DNA from: Psychrobacter nivimaris
GTDB lineage: Bacteria > Pseudomonadota > Gammaproteobacteria > Pseudomonadales > Moraxellaceae
Direction of reading: 5' to 3'
DNA: 64,000 nucleotides
Assembly: GCF_009812035.1 (NCBI RefSeq)
Contig: NZ_VZIZ01000007.1
Coordinates: 1-64,000 of the forward strand
The translations under genes and the position numbers were made by a program. Shown piece by piece: positions 17,514 to 26,735 of this stretch (positions are counted from its first letter, which is position 1; each line of letters starts with the position of its first letter). A model generated the notes under the pieces. It did not search any database, was not told the origin of the DNA, and saw only the letters and a list, made by a program, of their open reading frames with translations.

Positions 17514-18884
17514 TTAATCGCTCTTTTGAGGGTTGCCTTGCCACTGACGGATAAACTCACCGTTTGGATCGTATTGCTGAGTTTGCTTGTTGAGATTAAA
17601 CTGTCTGCATCCTCTTGGGTCAGCGCCGACGCCTGCCAGATATTGCCAATTGCCCCAATTACTGTCGACATCATAATCAACCAAATGTTGCTCAAAGTAA
17701 GCTGCCCCGTAACGCCAATCAAGCCCTAGCTCATGGATAAAGCAGCTAGCAACCAGTTGTCGTCCGCGATTCGACATATAACCTGTCGTACGCAATTGGT
17801 TCATGCATGCGTTGACGATAGGATATTGTGTTGTACCATTCTTCCATTGCGCTAACAGACTCTCAATCAATTGAGTTGAAGGCGCGTGCTGAGCGATGCC
17901 CTTAAACCAAAATAACTTTTGCTGATGGGTGACAGCATACCAATAGAAATACTCACGCCACAGCAGCTCGAACCATATCCAATAGGTAGAGTCATTTGCG
18001 ATCATATCGCGCTCATAACGGCGCAGACGATTCAATATTATATTTACAGACAGTGAGCCGTTTGCCAGCCAACCGGAGAACTTTGTGGAATGCGCCCACT
18101 CATCTAGCGCGTTTCGGGTAGTTTTATAAGTGCTGGGCGCATCGGAATCGAAATAGGCATCTAAGTGCTTGAGGCCATTTAACTCACCACCTCTAAAACT
18201 GGATGACGGCTGTGATGGCTTATCACGCCCTGCCTGATTAGACAACTGAGATTCAAAAAAGTACTCGTTCCTACTATGCATATTGTCAGGTAATGGAGCA
18301 AGTGTTTCTGGTGTTGGATAAATTGCTATATCTTTTTCTGCATGCAGCAAATCATAATCGGTTTCGATTTGTTTACGAAATTGCGTAAAGCTTTTGGGTA
18401 AGCTCTCTAGCGGTAACTCATCAAACAAAGTCGATGTTGTTTGAATGTGCCACTGTATCTCTGGATATTTCGCCTGTATAAGGTTATATACTTTGTTTTG
18501 ATTATAGTCTGCCGTCTGGCTGACGCAGATATCTGTCACTTGTTGCTGCGCTATTAGATCATTCAACTGAGTAAAGACGTCTAATGCTTCATCGCCTTTC
18601 TGTAAATAAAGCAACCTATTACCCTGCTGAATCAATGACGCATTTAAATCAGCCAAGCTCTCATGCAAAAACTGCTGACGAGCTTGCCCCATACTGTCGT
18701 AATGATAGGCATCGTAATGATCTTTATCGTCTAATACATCTGTCAACGATGAGGCATAAACCAATAGCAGCCTTCCATCAGTGGAGATTTCAGATGCTTT
18801 TAATAGAGTGGCATTGTCCGCCACTCTTAAGTCATTATGAAATAGCACCAATGTGACATTTCTGTTCGCTGCTTGATTTGACAT
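17514..18884 (-). CDS. DASH-type cryptochrome/photolyase
   Basis: A 456-aa flavoprotein. The N-terminal photolyase domain starts VTLVLFHNDLRVADNATLL. The FAD-binding C-terminal half holds FSGWLANGSLSVN, WFELLWREYFYWYA and the signature NWGNWQYLAGVGADPRGCRQFN, which points to the CRY-DASH group. The start ATG at 18884 has AAGGATAG in front. Members repair cyclobutane pyrimidine dimers in single-stranded or loop DNA using blue light, and some have regulatory roles. A UV-exposed cold habitat would fit, but that is inference. Confidence 0.88.
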   Translation of the reverse strand: MSNQAANRNVTLVLFHNDLRVADNATLLKASEISTDGRLLLVYASSLTDVLDDKDHYDAYHYDSMGQARQQFLHESLADLNASLIQQGNRLLYLQKGDEALDVFTQLNDLIAQQQVTDICVSQTADYNQNKVYNLIQAKYPEIQWHIQTTSTLFDELPLESLPKSFTQFRKQIETDYDLLHAEKDIAIYPTPETLAPLPDNMHSRNEYFFESQLSNQAGRDKPSQPSSSFRGGELNGLKHLDAYFDSDAPSTYKTTRNALDEWAHSTKFSGWLANGSLSVNIILNRLRRYERDMIANDSTYWIWFELLWREYFYWYAVTHQQKLFWFKGIAQHAPSTQLIESLLAQWKNGTTQYPIVNACMNQLRTTGYMSNRGRQLVASCFIHELGLDWRYGAAYFEQHLVDYDVDSNWGNWQYLAGVGADPRGCRQFNLNKQTQQYDPNGEFIRQWQGNPQKSD

Positions 18885-19094
18885 ACTCTATCCTTCTAGC
18901 TATTTAGCGCTAATTTATTATTTTTAATCTTGAAATATCATATACAGTGTAAAACATAGTTAGGGCGTATTGAAAATACAACTATGATGCGAGCCTAATA
19001 CTTGTAAGGCAATGCGCTCAGCCCCAGAAACTACTTATAAGCATTGACTCTCATGTGTCTGATTGCTTAAATGGCTTACCTCTAGGAGAACACC

Positions 19095-19343
19095 ATGACT
19101 CAAAATAATACTACGACTGAAGAAAATAAATCAGATGAAAAGCGTAAACTTATCAATCGTTTCTTGATGAGGTTGACAAAAGAGCAGCCTCAAATGTATT
19201 ACGCGACCACCTCTGAGATATCGCGAAGTATTCATACAATGATAAAAGAGCACACCAACCGCCTGTCGGTAGAAGAACAAGCACTGGTAAGACGAATGAC
19301 GATGGAAGAGATTGAAGGGTTACTTGGTTTTCATGCCAGATAA
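19095..19343 (+). CDS. Small conserved-looking protein of unknown function
   Basis: An 82-aa hydrophilic protein with a disordered, acidic N-terminal 15 residues, then a predicted helical region rich in charged residues (RFLMRLTKEQPQMYYATTSEIS and EEQALVRRMTMEEIEGLLGF). AGGAG lies 8 bases before the ATG, and a strong terminator follows, so it looks like a genuine gene transcribed alone. I do not recognise a family. Confidence 0.65.
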   Translation: MTQNNTTTEENKSDEKRKLINRFLMRLTKEQPQMYYATTSEISRSIHTMIKEHTNRLSVEEQALVRRMTMEEIEGLLGFHAR

Positions 19344-19396
19344 GGAATTGACCAATTTCAAATACGTCATTCTCAGTAAGTTGCCAAATATCACAC

Positions 19397-19427
19397 AAAA
19401 AAGACCGCTATCAAAGCGGTCTTTTTT
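19397..19427. terminator. Bidirectional terminator
   Basis: AAGACCGCT/AGCGGTCTT stem with a 5-base loop, flanked by six A on the left and T on the right. It serves the small plus-strand gene and the minus-strand aldehyde dehydrogenase that ends at 19458. Confidence 0.9.
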
Positions 19428-19457
19428 ATTAGCTATTAGCATTCCATTTTAGGACAA

Positions 19458-20936
19458 TTAGAACGGATATTCACGTGGCTCATTTTGCATTGAGATCCAA
19501 TGTGTTCTGGTGAATTCTTCTAGTACCCACTCACCGTTGAAACGGCCGATACCTGAATTTTTCTCACCACCAAAAGCCACGTTACTTTCATCGTTTACTG
19601 GAATATCATTTATATGGGTCATACCTGCTCGGATACCACGAGCGAAACGTAAACCTTTTTGCATGTCTGCGGTAAACACCGCACTAGATAAGCCATACAT
19701 AGAATCATTAGCTATCGACAAAGCATCCTCTTCATTTTTGGCTCGAATAATTCCTATCAATGGTCCAAATATTTCATTATAGGCAATATCCATCTCTCTA
19801 GTAACTTCGGTAAAGACATGGGGCGGGACTAATTGACCATTGATTTCACCGCTCAAGAGCATTTTTGCGCCTTCTTTCTGTGCCTCATCAATCTTATCTC
19901 TAAGTGACTGAACTTGTTTCTCATTGATGATTGGGCCAATAGCAGTACCTTGATCGTTAGGATCACCTACCTGTAACGTTTTAACATGAGACAAGAAACG
20001 CTCTACAAACTCATCGTACACTTCATTTTCAACAATAATTCGGTTAATAGCCATACAAATCTGGCCTTGATGCAAGAACTTACCGAACACGGCTGCTTTT
20101 ACTGCCTGATCAATATCTGCATCCTTGAGTACAACAAATGGACTGTTTCCACCTAACTCAAGTGCCACTTGTTTGATATGCTCACCACCATTAGCTAGCT
20201 CACCGATGTGTTTACCCACTGAAGTTGATCCTGTGAATGACACAAAACTTGATGCTTTGTGTTCAACGATTGCATCGCCTATCTCGCTACCTGAACCCAC
20301 AACCACGTTTAACAGGCCTTTTGGTAGACCCGCTTCTTCAAATACTTTGGCCAATAGCAAACCACCTGTCACTGGCGTATCGCTAGCAGGCTTGAGCACG
20401 ACAGCATTACCAAGTGCTAAGGCTGGCGCGATTGAGCGCTGCGTTAAATGTAATGGGAAGTTCCATGGGCTAATGACAGCGACAACGCCGATTGGCTCAC
20501 GATAAATGAAGTTTTCTTTACCAGGGGTATTTGATGGGCGAATCTCACCATGGACACGATTAGGGAATGTCGCTGCTTCAAGGGTAATCGCGCGCGTCGC
20601 ACCGAACTCGACCATGGCTTTGATACGGGTACTGCCCGACTCTTTGATTAGCCAATCGACGATTTCTTCTTGGCGCTGATCGAGTATGTTTACGACTTTA
20701 TACAGCACTGCAGCACGCGCTGCTGGTGTCTGCTTGGCCCACGCTTCTTGAGCTTGGGTCGCCGCATCATAGGCTTCGTTTAACTGATCTTTGGTCGCTT
20801 GCTGAATCTCTACCAGCGTATCACCGTTATATGGGTTGGTATTGGTGTTGGTGCTATCGTCTTTACCGGTCTGCCATTCACCAGCGATGAACTGCAAATG
20901 GAAATCACTGTATGCACTCGTAGTATTGGTTGACAT
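19458..20936 (-). CDS. NAD(P)-dependent aldehyde dehydrogenase
   Basis: A 492-aa aldehyde dehydrogenase of standard length. I start it at the ATG at 20936, where AAGGATG gives the ribosome site; an ATG two codons earlier overlaps that site. Catalytic parts are the loop [13 protein letters not shown], the nucleotide-fold [10 protein letters not shown], the general base in [13 protein letters not shown] and the nucleophile Cys in GQICMAIN. The family resembles benzaldehyde/salicylaldehyde-type enzymes with broad substrate range. It is divergent from the nemR-like gene across a region with a NemR-type operator, which suggests it oxidises toxic aldehydes as part of that regulon. Confidence 0.88.
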   Translation of the reverse strand: MSTNTTSAYSDFHLQFIAGEWQTGKDDSTNTNTNPYNGDTLVEIQQATKDQLNEAYDAATQAQEAWAKQTPAARAAVLYKVVNILDQRQEEIVDWLIKESGSTRIKAMVEFGATRAITLEAATFPNRVHGEIRPSNTPGKENFIYREPIGVVAVISPWNFPLHLTQRSIAPALALGNAVVLKPASDTPVTGGLLLAKVFEEAGLPKGLLNVVVGSGSEIGDAIVEHKASSFVSFTGSTSVGKHIGELANGGEHIKQVALELGGNSPFVVLKDADIDQAVKAAVFGKFLHQGQICMAINRIIVENEVYDEFVERFLSHVKTLQVGDPNDQGTAIGPIINEKQVQSLRDKIDEAQKEGAKMLLSGEINGQLVPPHVFTEVTREMDIAYNEIFGPLIGIIRAKNEEDALSIANDSMYGLSSAVFTADMQKGLRFARGIRAGMTHINDIPVNDESNVAFGGEKNSGIGRFNGEWVLEEFTRTHWISMQNEPREYPF

Positions 20937-21364
20937 AATCATCCTTATTTTTAATTTATTATGTTAAGTATTGGTTTTCGATTATTAAAATAAAATTGTT
21001 AAGTCGGCGATATCTTAATGAGAAAATATCTGGCAAGTAGTAAGTCTAAAATCGTTACCAAGCTATCAATCAATAGTCATCAATTAAAAAAAGCTCTAAT
21101 GAAAAATGATCTTTAGCAATAAATACTAACGGTAACGGATAACAACAAAACCTACCTTGCTAGACGACTGGTCTAATGCTACCATAGCTACTAATAAAAC
21201 AAGACTATTTTGTCAGTGAATATTGTTGATAAAACGTAACACATATAACTATATCCTATTACAATACGCCATCAACGTGACGTTCAAATGAACGCTAACT
21301 GTTTTAACTGACTATCTAATGCATACGCTAATACAAGCAACTACTAAGGGAGATAATCCTGTTT
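20937..21364. other. 428-bp divergent control region
   Basis: The region between the aldehyde dehydrogenase and the nemR-like gene is AT-rich and non-coding. It contains the first TAGACGACTGGTCTA operator. Nothing else is recognisable. Confidence 0.6.
21161..21175. promoter_or_regulatory. NemR-type operator, copy 1
   Basis: TAGACGACTGGTCTA is a near-perfect palindrome (TAGAC/GTCTA arms). An 18-bp stretch around it (21160-21177) is identical to 22168-22185. It lies in the divergent region, about 190 bp before the nemR-like gene and 225 bp before the aldehyde dehydrogenase start. The arms match the TAGAC...GTCTA form known for E. coli NemR sites. Confidence 0.8.
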
Positions 21365-21964
21365 ATGTCTAATACAGACGCAACGACACCAGATACTAAA
21401 GCTCATTTACTTGCCACTGGCTACCAATTAATCGCCAAAAAAGGTTTTACCGCTGTTGGTTTAAAGCAAATTTTAGATACAGCAGGTGTGCCAAAGGGTT
21501 CTTTTTACCATTATTTCGCTTCTAAAGAAGCCTTTGGTGAAGCCATTATTAATCATTACTTTAGCTTATATAAGACTCGGTTGGATGTCATCGATGCACA
21601 AGATGTCAGTGCACAGCAAAAGCTATATGATTATTTTCAAAACTGGTATGACACCCAGCAGAATGGCTGTGACCATGAGAAATGCTTGGTAGTGAAGCTC
21701 AGCGCAGAGGTAGCCGATATGTCAGAAACCATGCGTAAGGCACTCGATACTGGCTATCAGCAGACGACCATGTGGCTCGCTAAGCAGATCAAAGCTGGCT
21801 GGCTCGATGAGTCCGTCCCTCGTCACGATAACATCTCGGCTGAGAGTATGGCCAAGCGTTGGTATTTTGCATGGCTTGGCGCAAGCTTGATTGCAAAGAT
21901 TAGCCAAACCAATACCCCTTTAGCAGAAATTTGGCAGATGACCACGACCCAAATGGGACGCTAA
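21365..21964 (+). CDS. nemR: TetR-family electrophile-responsive repressor, NemR-like
   Basis: A 199-aa TetR regulator. The N-terminal helix-turn-helix HLLATGYQLIAKKGFTAVGL...GVPKGSFYHYFASKEAFGEA is close to E. coli NemR. So is CLVVKLSAEVADMSETMRKA, which places Cys107 at the position of the redox-sensing Cys106, and LGASLIAKIS, which keeps the lysine (Lys178) that bonds with it in E. coli. A second cysteine, Cys102, is nearby. In E. coli NemR is inactivated by hypochlorous acid, quinones and methylglyoxal. Here two identical operators flank the gene and the surrounding genes are carbonyl-detoxifying enzymes, so the same role is expected. Confidence 0.88.
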   Translation: MSNTDATTPDTKAHLLATGYQLIAKKGFTAVGLKQILDTAGVPKGSFYHYFASKEAFGEAIINHYFSLYKTRLDVIDAQDVSAQQKLYDYFQNWYDTQQNGCDHEKCLVVKLSAEVADMSETMRKALDTGYQQTTMWLAKQIKAGWLDESVPRHDNISAESMAKRWYFAWLGASLIAKISQTNTPLAEIWQMTTTQMGR

Positions 21965-22012
21965 TCGTCAACTGTTCGGATTTCTAGCGACTGCACTTCT
22001 AACGTAACCATT

Positions 22013-22101
22013 AAGGCACATTGAATATTCATAACGCTCATAGATAGTAGCTGTCAGTACTATGCTTGAGTATTCAGTGTGCTTCATTGCCTTCTCTTTT
22101 T
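22013..22101 (+). terminator. Long hairpin terminator after nemR
   Basis: Arms at 22016-22030 and 22068-22082 pair over 15 bases as RNA, including three G-U pairs. AAGGC/GCCTT can extend the base, and an inner stem ATAGTA/TACTAT lies inside. CTCTTTTTT follows. The long loop makes it unusual, but the T-run and the position 50 bp after the stop support termination. Confidence 0.6.
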
Positions 22102-22168
22102 TAAACGAATTTCTTAAAGACATTTGAATACGGCTTAGACAGTTATACGAGAGTTTTGTAAATATAAC

Positions 22169-22183
22169 TAGACGACTGGTCTA
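22169..22183 (+). promoter_or_regulatory. NemR-type operator, copy 2, over the yqhD promoter
   Basis: TAGACGACTGGTCTA again. A TACAAT -10 hexamer sits at 22191-22196, so the operator covers the -35 and spacer positions of a promoter that reads toward the alcohol dehydrogenase at 22332. That is the expected position for repression. The rest of the 367-bp gap 21965-22331 holds the terminator above and an untranslated leader of about 130 bp. Confidence 0.82.
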
Positions 22184-22331
22184 ATTGGTGTACAATGCGC
22201 AAATATTAAGAATGAATGTCTATACGAGCATTGCTTATCATTCATTCATTGATATCAGACAATATCCCATGTCAAAACCATTTAATTGAACCGTTTTTAC
22301 TAATCACTTTTTATTACTAATTAGGAATCTT

Positions 22332-23546
22332 ATGAATAACTTCCAATACTACAACCCAGTCCGTATCGTTTTTGGTGAAGGTCAAATCGAGCAATTATCC
22401 GATCTAGTCCCTACTGATGCGCGTGTCCTCATTACGTACGGTGGTGGTTCAGCACAGCGTACTGGTACTTTAGACGAAGTAAAGACTGCACTAGCGGCAA
22501 GCGGTAACCGTACGGTATTTGAATTTGGTGGCATTGAAGCCAACCCAGAATTCACCACACTACTTAAAGCCGCTGATATGGTTAATGAGCACAACATCGA
22601 CTTCTTATTAGCAGTTGGCGGTGGTTCTGTGATTGACGGCAGCAAATTTGTGGCACTAGTATCTTCATTGACTGAAGAAGACGGCACTGTCTCACGTGAC
22701 CAAGCTTGGGATGCCTTAACTGGTTATTGCAAAAACATTGATTCTGCTGTCGACTTGGGCGCGGTATTGACTATTCCAGCAACAGGTTCTGAGATGAACT
22801 CAGGCGGCGTGATCAACTATAGTGAACGTCAAGCAAAACTACCGTTTGGTAACCCACTTGCCTTCCCTAAATTCTCGATTCTAGATCCAATCAAAACACT
22901 TACCCTGCCTGAACGTCAGGTTATGAATGGTGTTGCTGATGCATTTGTTCATGTAATGGAACAATATCTGACTTACCCAGTAAACGCTAAAGTACAAGAT
23001 GCCTTTGCTGAAAGCTTGCTTAAAATCCTTATTGATGAAGGTCTAGTTGTTAAGCAAGATCCAGAAAACCTAGAAACACGTAAGAACATTATGTGGACAG
23101 CGACCATGGCATTGAACGGTCTGATCGGTACTGGTGTGCCACAAGACTGGACAACCCATATGGTCGGTCATGAGCTGACGTCACTACACGCTATCGATCA
23201 TGCACGTACGCTAACCATCGTATTGCCATCAGTCATGCGTGAGCTCAAAGAAAGCAAAAAAGAAAAACTGCTTCAGTATGCACGTAACGTATGGAACATT
23301 ACCGATACTGACCTAGACGACGATGCCATCATCGAAACGGCTATTGTCTACACTGAAAACTTCTTCCGCGAGCTTGGCTTGCCAGTTAGCCTAGAAGACG
23401 TTGACTTGACGGAATCAGCGATTGATCCAATCATCAAGCAGCTTGAAGTGCATAACATGGTTAAGCTTGGTGAACATGGTACCAACGACCTAGAAGTATC
23501 ACGTCGTATCTTGCAGCGCGCTGTAACTAGCAAAGCGTCTTCATAA
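22332..23546 (+). CDS. yqhD: Iron-containing aldehyde reductase/alcohol dehydrogenase, YqhD-type
   Basis: A 404-aa group III alcohol dehydrogenase. The N-terminus MNNFQYYNPVRIVFGEGQI, the nucleotide site GGGSVIDGSKFVA (NADP type) and the metal ligands Asp and His in NGVADAFVHVMEQ plus His in MVGHELTSLHAIDHAR match YqhD/BdhA. In E. coli YqhD reduces toxic aldehydes such as methylglyoxal, acrolein and lipid peroxidation products with NADPH. The NemR operator lies directly in front, and three further detoxification genes follow on the same strand with gaps of 164, 239 and 30 bp. AGGAATCTT before the ATG is a weak ribosome site. Confidence 0.9.
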   Translation: MNNFQYYNPVRIVFGEGQIEQLSDLVPTDARVLITYGGGSAQRTGTLDEVKTALAASGNRTVFEFGGIEANPEFTTLLKAADMVNEHNIDFLLAVGGGSVIDGSKFVALVSSLTEEDGTVSRDQAWDALTGYCKNIDSAVDLGAVLTIPATGSEMNSGGVINYSERQAKLPFGNPLAFPKFSILDPIKTLTLPERQVMNGVADAFVHVMEQYLTYPVNAKVQDAFAESLLKILIDEGLVVKQDPENLETRKNIMWTATMALNGLIGTGVPQDWTTHMVGHELTSLHAIDHARTLTIVLPSVMRELKESKKEKLLQYARNVWNITDTDLDDDAIIETAIVYTENFFRELGLPVSLEDVDLTESAIDPIIKQLEVHNMVKLGEHGTNDLEVSRRILQRAVTSKASS

Positions 23547-23710
23547 GCGCTCTAGTAAGAACTGTCAGAACAATTATAAGAAAAATCGCGACAGTAATAA
23601 TAAGTACATATCGTTATGCTATTTATAGTAGTAGCTATTCCATGCTGAGTAGCTGCTACACTTAACACCACTATAATAATGACAATTAATAAATATAAAG
23701 GAGTCCTACA

Positions 23711-24760
23711 ATGAGCTTCGACAAACAACAGAATCAACAAACAAACCGTCAAATCAAATTGGCTAGCCGTCCTAATGGCGAGCCAACTGCTGACAACTTT
23801 GACATGGCGACTAGCGACATTCCTACGCCAAAAGATAACGAGATGCTACTACGCACGGTATATCTGTCACTAGATCCATATATGCGTGGACGTATGAGCG
23901 ATGCAAAAAGCTATGCAGACCCATTAGAAGTCGGTGACGTCATCATGGGTGGTACCGTAGCGCAAGTGGTCGAGTCAAATATTGACAACTTCTCGGTAGG
24001 CGACTTAGTCGTATCAAACTCAGGCTGGCAAGACTACAGTGTCAGTGATGGCGAAGGCGTCCTGAAACTGGACAAAAACATGTCAAACCCTTCTTATGGT
24101 TTAGGCGTGTTAGGTATGCCAGGGTTCACCGGTTACATGGGTCTGACTGATATCGGTAAACCACAGAAAGGCGAGACTTTAGTTGTGGCAGCAGCAACTG
24201 GACCGGTCGGTGCCACTGTCGGTCAAGTGGGTAATCAATATGGTCTGCGCACTGTCGGTGTGGCAGGCGGTAAAGAGAAATGCGACTTTGCGGTCAATGA
24301 GCTTGGCTTTGATATCTGTATCGATCACAAAGCCGATGACTTCACTGAGCAATTAAAAGCAGCATGTCCAGATGGTATCGACATCTACTATGAAAATGTT
24401 GGCGGTAAAGTATTTGATGCGGTAATGCCATTACTTAACGACCACGCACGTATTCCAGTATGTGGTCTGGTATCACAGTACAACGCAACTGATTTACCGG
24501 ATGGCAAAGATCGCCTAGGTATGTTAATGGGTCTTATCTTAAGCCAACGCCTAACTGTCAGAGGCTTCATTATCTTTGAAGAGTACGGCGATCACTTCCC
24601 AGAGTTCTTAGAAACCATGAGCAAATGGGTGGAGTCAGGCGAAGTAAAAACCAAAGAGCACATTATTGACGGTCTAGATAATGCCCCAGATGCATTTGTC
24701 AGTATGTTAAACGGTGATAACTTTGGTAAGACTGTAATCAAAGTATCTGACGTCAAATAG
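23711..24760 (+). CDS. NADP-dependent alkenal reductase (CurA/YncB-type MDR)
   Basis: A 349-aa zinc-independent medium-chain reductase. Signatures are LSLDPYMRGRMSD, MGGTVAQVVES, the Rossmann loop VAAATGPVGATVGQVG and YYENVGGKVFDAVMPLL. These define the leukotriene B4 dehydrogenase-like/CurA group, which reduces C=C bonds of alpha,beta-unsaturated carbonyls with NADPH. AAAGGAG is close before the ATG. It probably detoxifies alkenals within the NemR regulon, complementing YqhD, which acts on the carbonyl itself. Confidence 0.88.
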   Translation: MSFDKQQNQQTNRQIKLASRPNGEPTADNFDMATSDIPTPKDNEMLLRTVYLSLDPYMRGRMSDAKSYADPLEVGDVIMGGTVAQVVESNIDNFSVGDLVVSNSGWQDYSVSDGEGVLKLDKNMSNPSYGLGVLGMPGFTGYMGLTDIGKPQKGETLVVAAATGPVGATVGQVGNQYGLRTVGVAGGKEKCDFAVNELGFDICIDHKADDFTEQLKAACPDGIDIYYENVGGKVFDAVMPLLNDHARIPVCGLVSQYNATDLPDGKDRLGMLMGLILSQRLTVRGFIIFEEYGDHFPEFLETMSKWVESGEVKTKEHIIDGLDNAPDAFVSMLNGDNFGKTVIKVSDVK

Positions 24761-24999
24761 TTACTGGTTAAACATTCGCTAGTTAAGTAGCTACTGACAG
24801 TTAGCAATCGTTGTGAATAACTACTTAACAACATAAATTGCTAATATCACTACTGAAAATTGATTACAAAGCAGGAATAATGCTAACAGTCATTATTTGC
24901 ATTTAGGCTAATTAAATGAAAACAGCTAGTGATGCAACGGAAAACTTATGACTGTTGGCTATATCGTTACTAACACATAAATAATAAACAAGGATAATT

Positions 25000-25677
25000 A
25001 TGAACATTTTAATGGTACTAACTTCTCATGACCGTTTAGGCGATACTGGCAAGAAAACTGGCTTTTGGCTAGAAGAATTTGCTGCGCCTTACTACGCATT
25101 TCTTGACGCTGGCGTAAATGTAACTCTAGCCTCTCCAGCTGGCGGTCAACCACCACTAGATCCTAGTAGTGACACAGAAGACACGCAAACCAAAGACACC
25201 ACTCGTTTTAAAGAGGATAAAGACGCTCAGGAGCATTTGGCTAATACCAAAAAACTTGCTGATATGAACGCTGAAGATTTCGATTCAGTATTCTACCCTG
25301 GTGGTCATGGCCCGTTGTGGGATTTGGCAGTAGATGAAAACTCTATCAATCTGATCGAGACTTTTGTTAAGCAAGATAAGCCTGTTGCTTTTGTTTGTCA
25401 TTCTCCTGCAGCGCTTAAAAACGTTAAAGTCGATGGCGAGTACTTAGTAAAAGGCAAAACAGTGACTGGTTTCACTAACTCTGAAGAAGACGCAGTTGGC
25501 TTAACAGACGTAGTACCGTTCTTAGTAGAAGACGCATTGAAAGCCAATGGCGGTAACTACGAAAAAGCGGCTGATTGGGAATCATTTGTTGTTGAAGATG
25601 GTCTGCTAATCACAGGTCAAAACCCTGCATCATCAGAAGAAGCTGCTAAGCGTCTAATGGCGAAGCTGCAAGGTTAG
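25000..25677 (+). CDS. DJ-1/PfpI family protein, possible glyoxalase III or deglycase
   Basis: A 225-aa class I glutamine amidotransferase-like protein. Cys133-His134 in FVCHSPAAL forms the nucleophile elbow, GGHGPLWDL (101-109) the preceding loop, and Glu25/Glu26 in GFWLEEFAAPYY the acidic partner. The pattern is that of Hsp31-like glyoxalase III enzymes, which convert methylglyoxal to lactate without glutathione. AAGGATAAT precedes the ATG. Its place between an alkenal reductase and a GST in the NemR regulon supports a carbonyl-detoxifying role. An inverted repeat (24782-24790 with 24821-24829) lies in its 239-bp leader. Confidence 0.82.
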   Translation: MNILMVLTSHDRLGDTGKKTGFWLEEFAAPYYAFLDAGVNVTLASPAGGQPPLDPSSDTEDTQTKDTTRFKEDKDAQEHLANTKKLADMNAEDFDSVFYPGGHGPLWDLAVDENSINLIETFVKQDKPVAFVCHSPAALKNVKVDGEYLVKGKTVTGFTNSEEDAVGLTDVVPFLVEDALKANGGNYEKAADWESFVVEDGLLITGQNPASSEEAAKRLMAKLQG

Positions 25678-25707
25678 TCAAACTCACTACGCAATAAGGT
25701 CGATACC

Positions 25708-26337
25708 ATGATTCGCTTACATCATCTCAATCAATCACGCTCATTACGTACGCTATGGCTTTTAGAAGAGCTAGGCGTTCCTTATGAAGTCGTTAGTCAT
25801 CAGCGCGATGCCAAAACTCACTTAGCACCAGATTCTCTAAAGGCGGTACATCCACTCGGTAAGTCTCCGGTTATCGAAATGGATGGACAGATTTATGCTG
25901 AGTCAGGTGCTATCACTGAGTTATTGATTGAACGGTTTGCGCCAGAGCGTCTGCGCCCTGCTACAGGAAGCTCAGACTATGGCTATTATCTACAGTGGAT
26001 TGATTTTGCAGAAAGCTCGCTCATGTTGCCATTAATGCTTGAATTATTTACTAACAAAGCAGGCATCAATGACAATGAGTTTTTAAATGGCTATATCGAA
26101 ACAGAAAAAACCAGACTATTTAAATATCTGGATACTTCGGTTGAAGGTAAGTCGTTTATTGTAGGTGATAAGCTAAGCGGTGCCGACTTTATGCTGTCAT
26201 TCGATTTGATTATTCTTGCTAAGCGTCAGAAACTTGACGCCTATCCGCATATCAAACAGTATGCTGAAAAGCTGGCCGGTCTTGATAGCTATCAGCGTGC
26301 GATGCAGCTAGAAGCAAAATATGATGAATCGATTTAG
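25708..26337 (+). CDS. Glutathione S-transferase
   Basis: A 209-aa GST. The thioredoxin-like N-terminus RLHHLNQSRSLRTLWLLEELG contains the Ser region that activates glutathione. HPLGKSPVIEMDG and ESGAITELLIERF bind glutathione, and the helical C-terminal domain has GDKLSGADFMLSFDL (N-capping motif). It starts 30 bp after the DJ-1-like gene, so they are cotranscribed. It probably conjugates electrophiles. A terminator follows at 26425. Confidence 0.88.
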   Translation: MIRLHHLNQSRSLRTLWLLEELGVPYEVVSHQRDAKTHLAPDSLKAVHPLGKSPVIEMDGQIYAESGAITELLIERFAPERLRPATGSSDYGYYLQWIDFAESSLMLPLMLELFTNKAGINDNEFLNGYIETEKTRLFKYLDTSVEGKSFIVGDKLSGADFMLSFDLIILAKRQKLDAYPHIKQYAEKLAGLDSYQRAMQLEAKYDESI

Positions 26338-26735
26338 TACTTAGTATTATTAGTACTTAGTATTAATTGATACCTCGGTATTAGCCACAATACTATGTAT
26401 TGACTGACCAATTTTTCGATACACAAAAACAGCTCTGTATAGAGCTGTTTTTATGCGTATAGCATTTTTTGCTTGTTGCATCGTTTGTTTTAATGTTTGT
26501 CACATTGCACGGAATACTGCTATATCTTTATTCAGCAGCGCCAATGACAAAAGCGCTGTAGAAGTTATGATAAAATATGCCCTGCATTTCTTAGGTTATC
26601 TTTCAAGTTTGACCAGCATTTATATCAGCTACCCCACTGCGTTTTAAGCTATGAACATTCATCGTACTGACCTGATTTTGCGTCTGGAATCTGTTCTATG
26701 CCATTCTATTTCCTTATACAGATTATGGTACGTCC
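26338..26735. other. 398-bp intergenic region
   Basis: It holds a direct repeat TTAGTACTTAGTATTA right after the GST stop (two copies in tandem), the terminator at 26425-26452, and then about 280 bp before the efflux genes. A 64-codon open frame at 26453-26647 begins inside the terminator and is unlikely to be a gene. Confidence 0.5.
26425..26452 (+). terminator. Terminator of the detoxification operon
   Basis: AAAAACAGCTC/GAGCTGTTTTT perfect 11-bp stem with a 6-base loop and a T-run on both strands. It ends the transcript that includes the GST gene. Confidence 0.9.

Noticed and set aside
26453-26647. 64-codon open frame in the gap before the efflux genes
   Set aside because: It starts inside a terminator, has no ribosome site and no recognisable domain.
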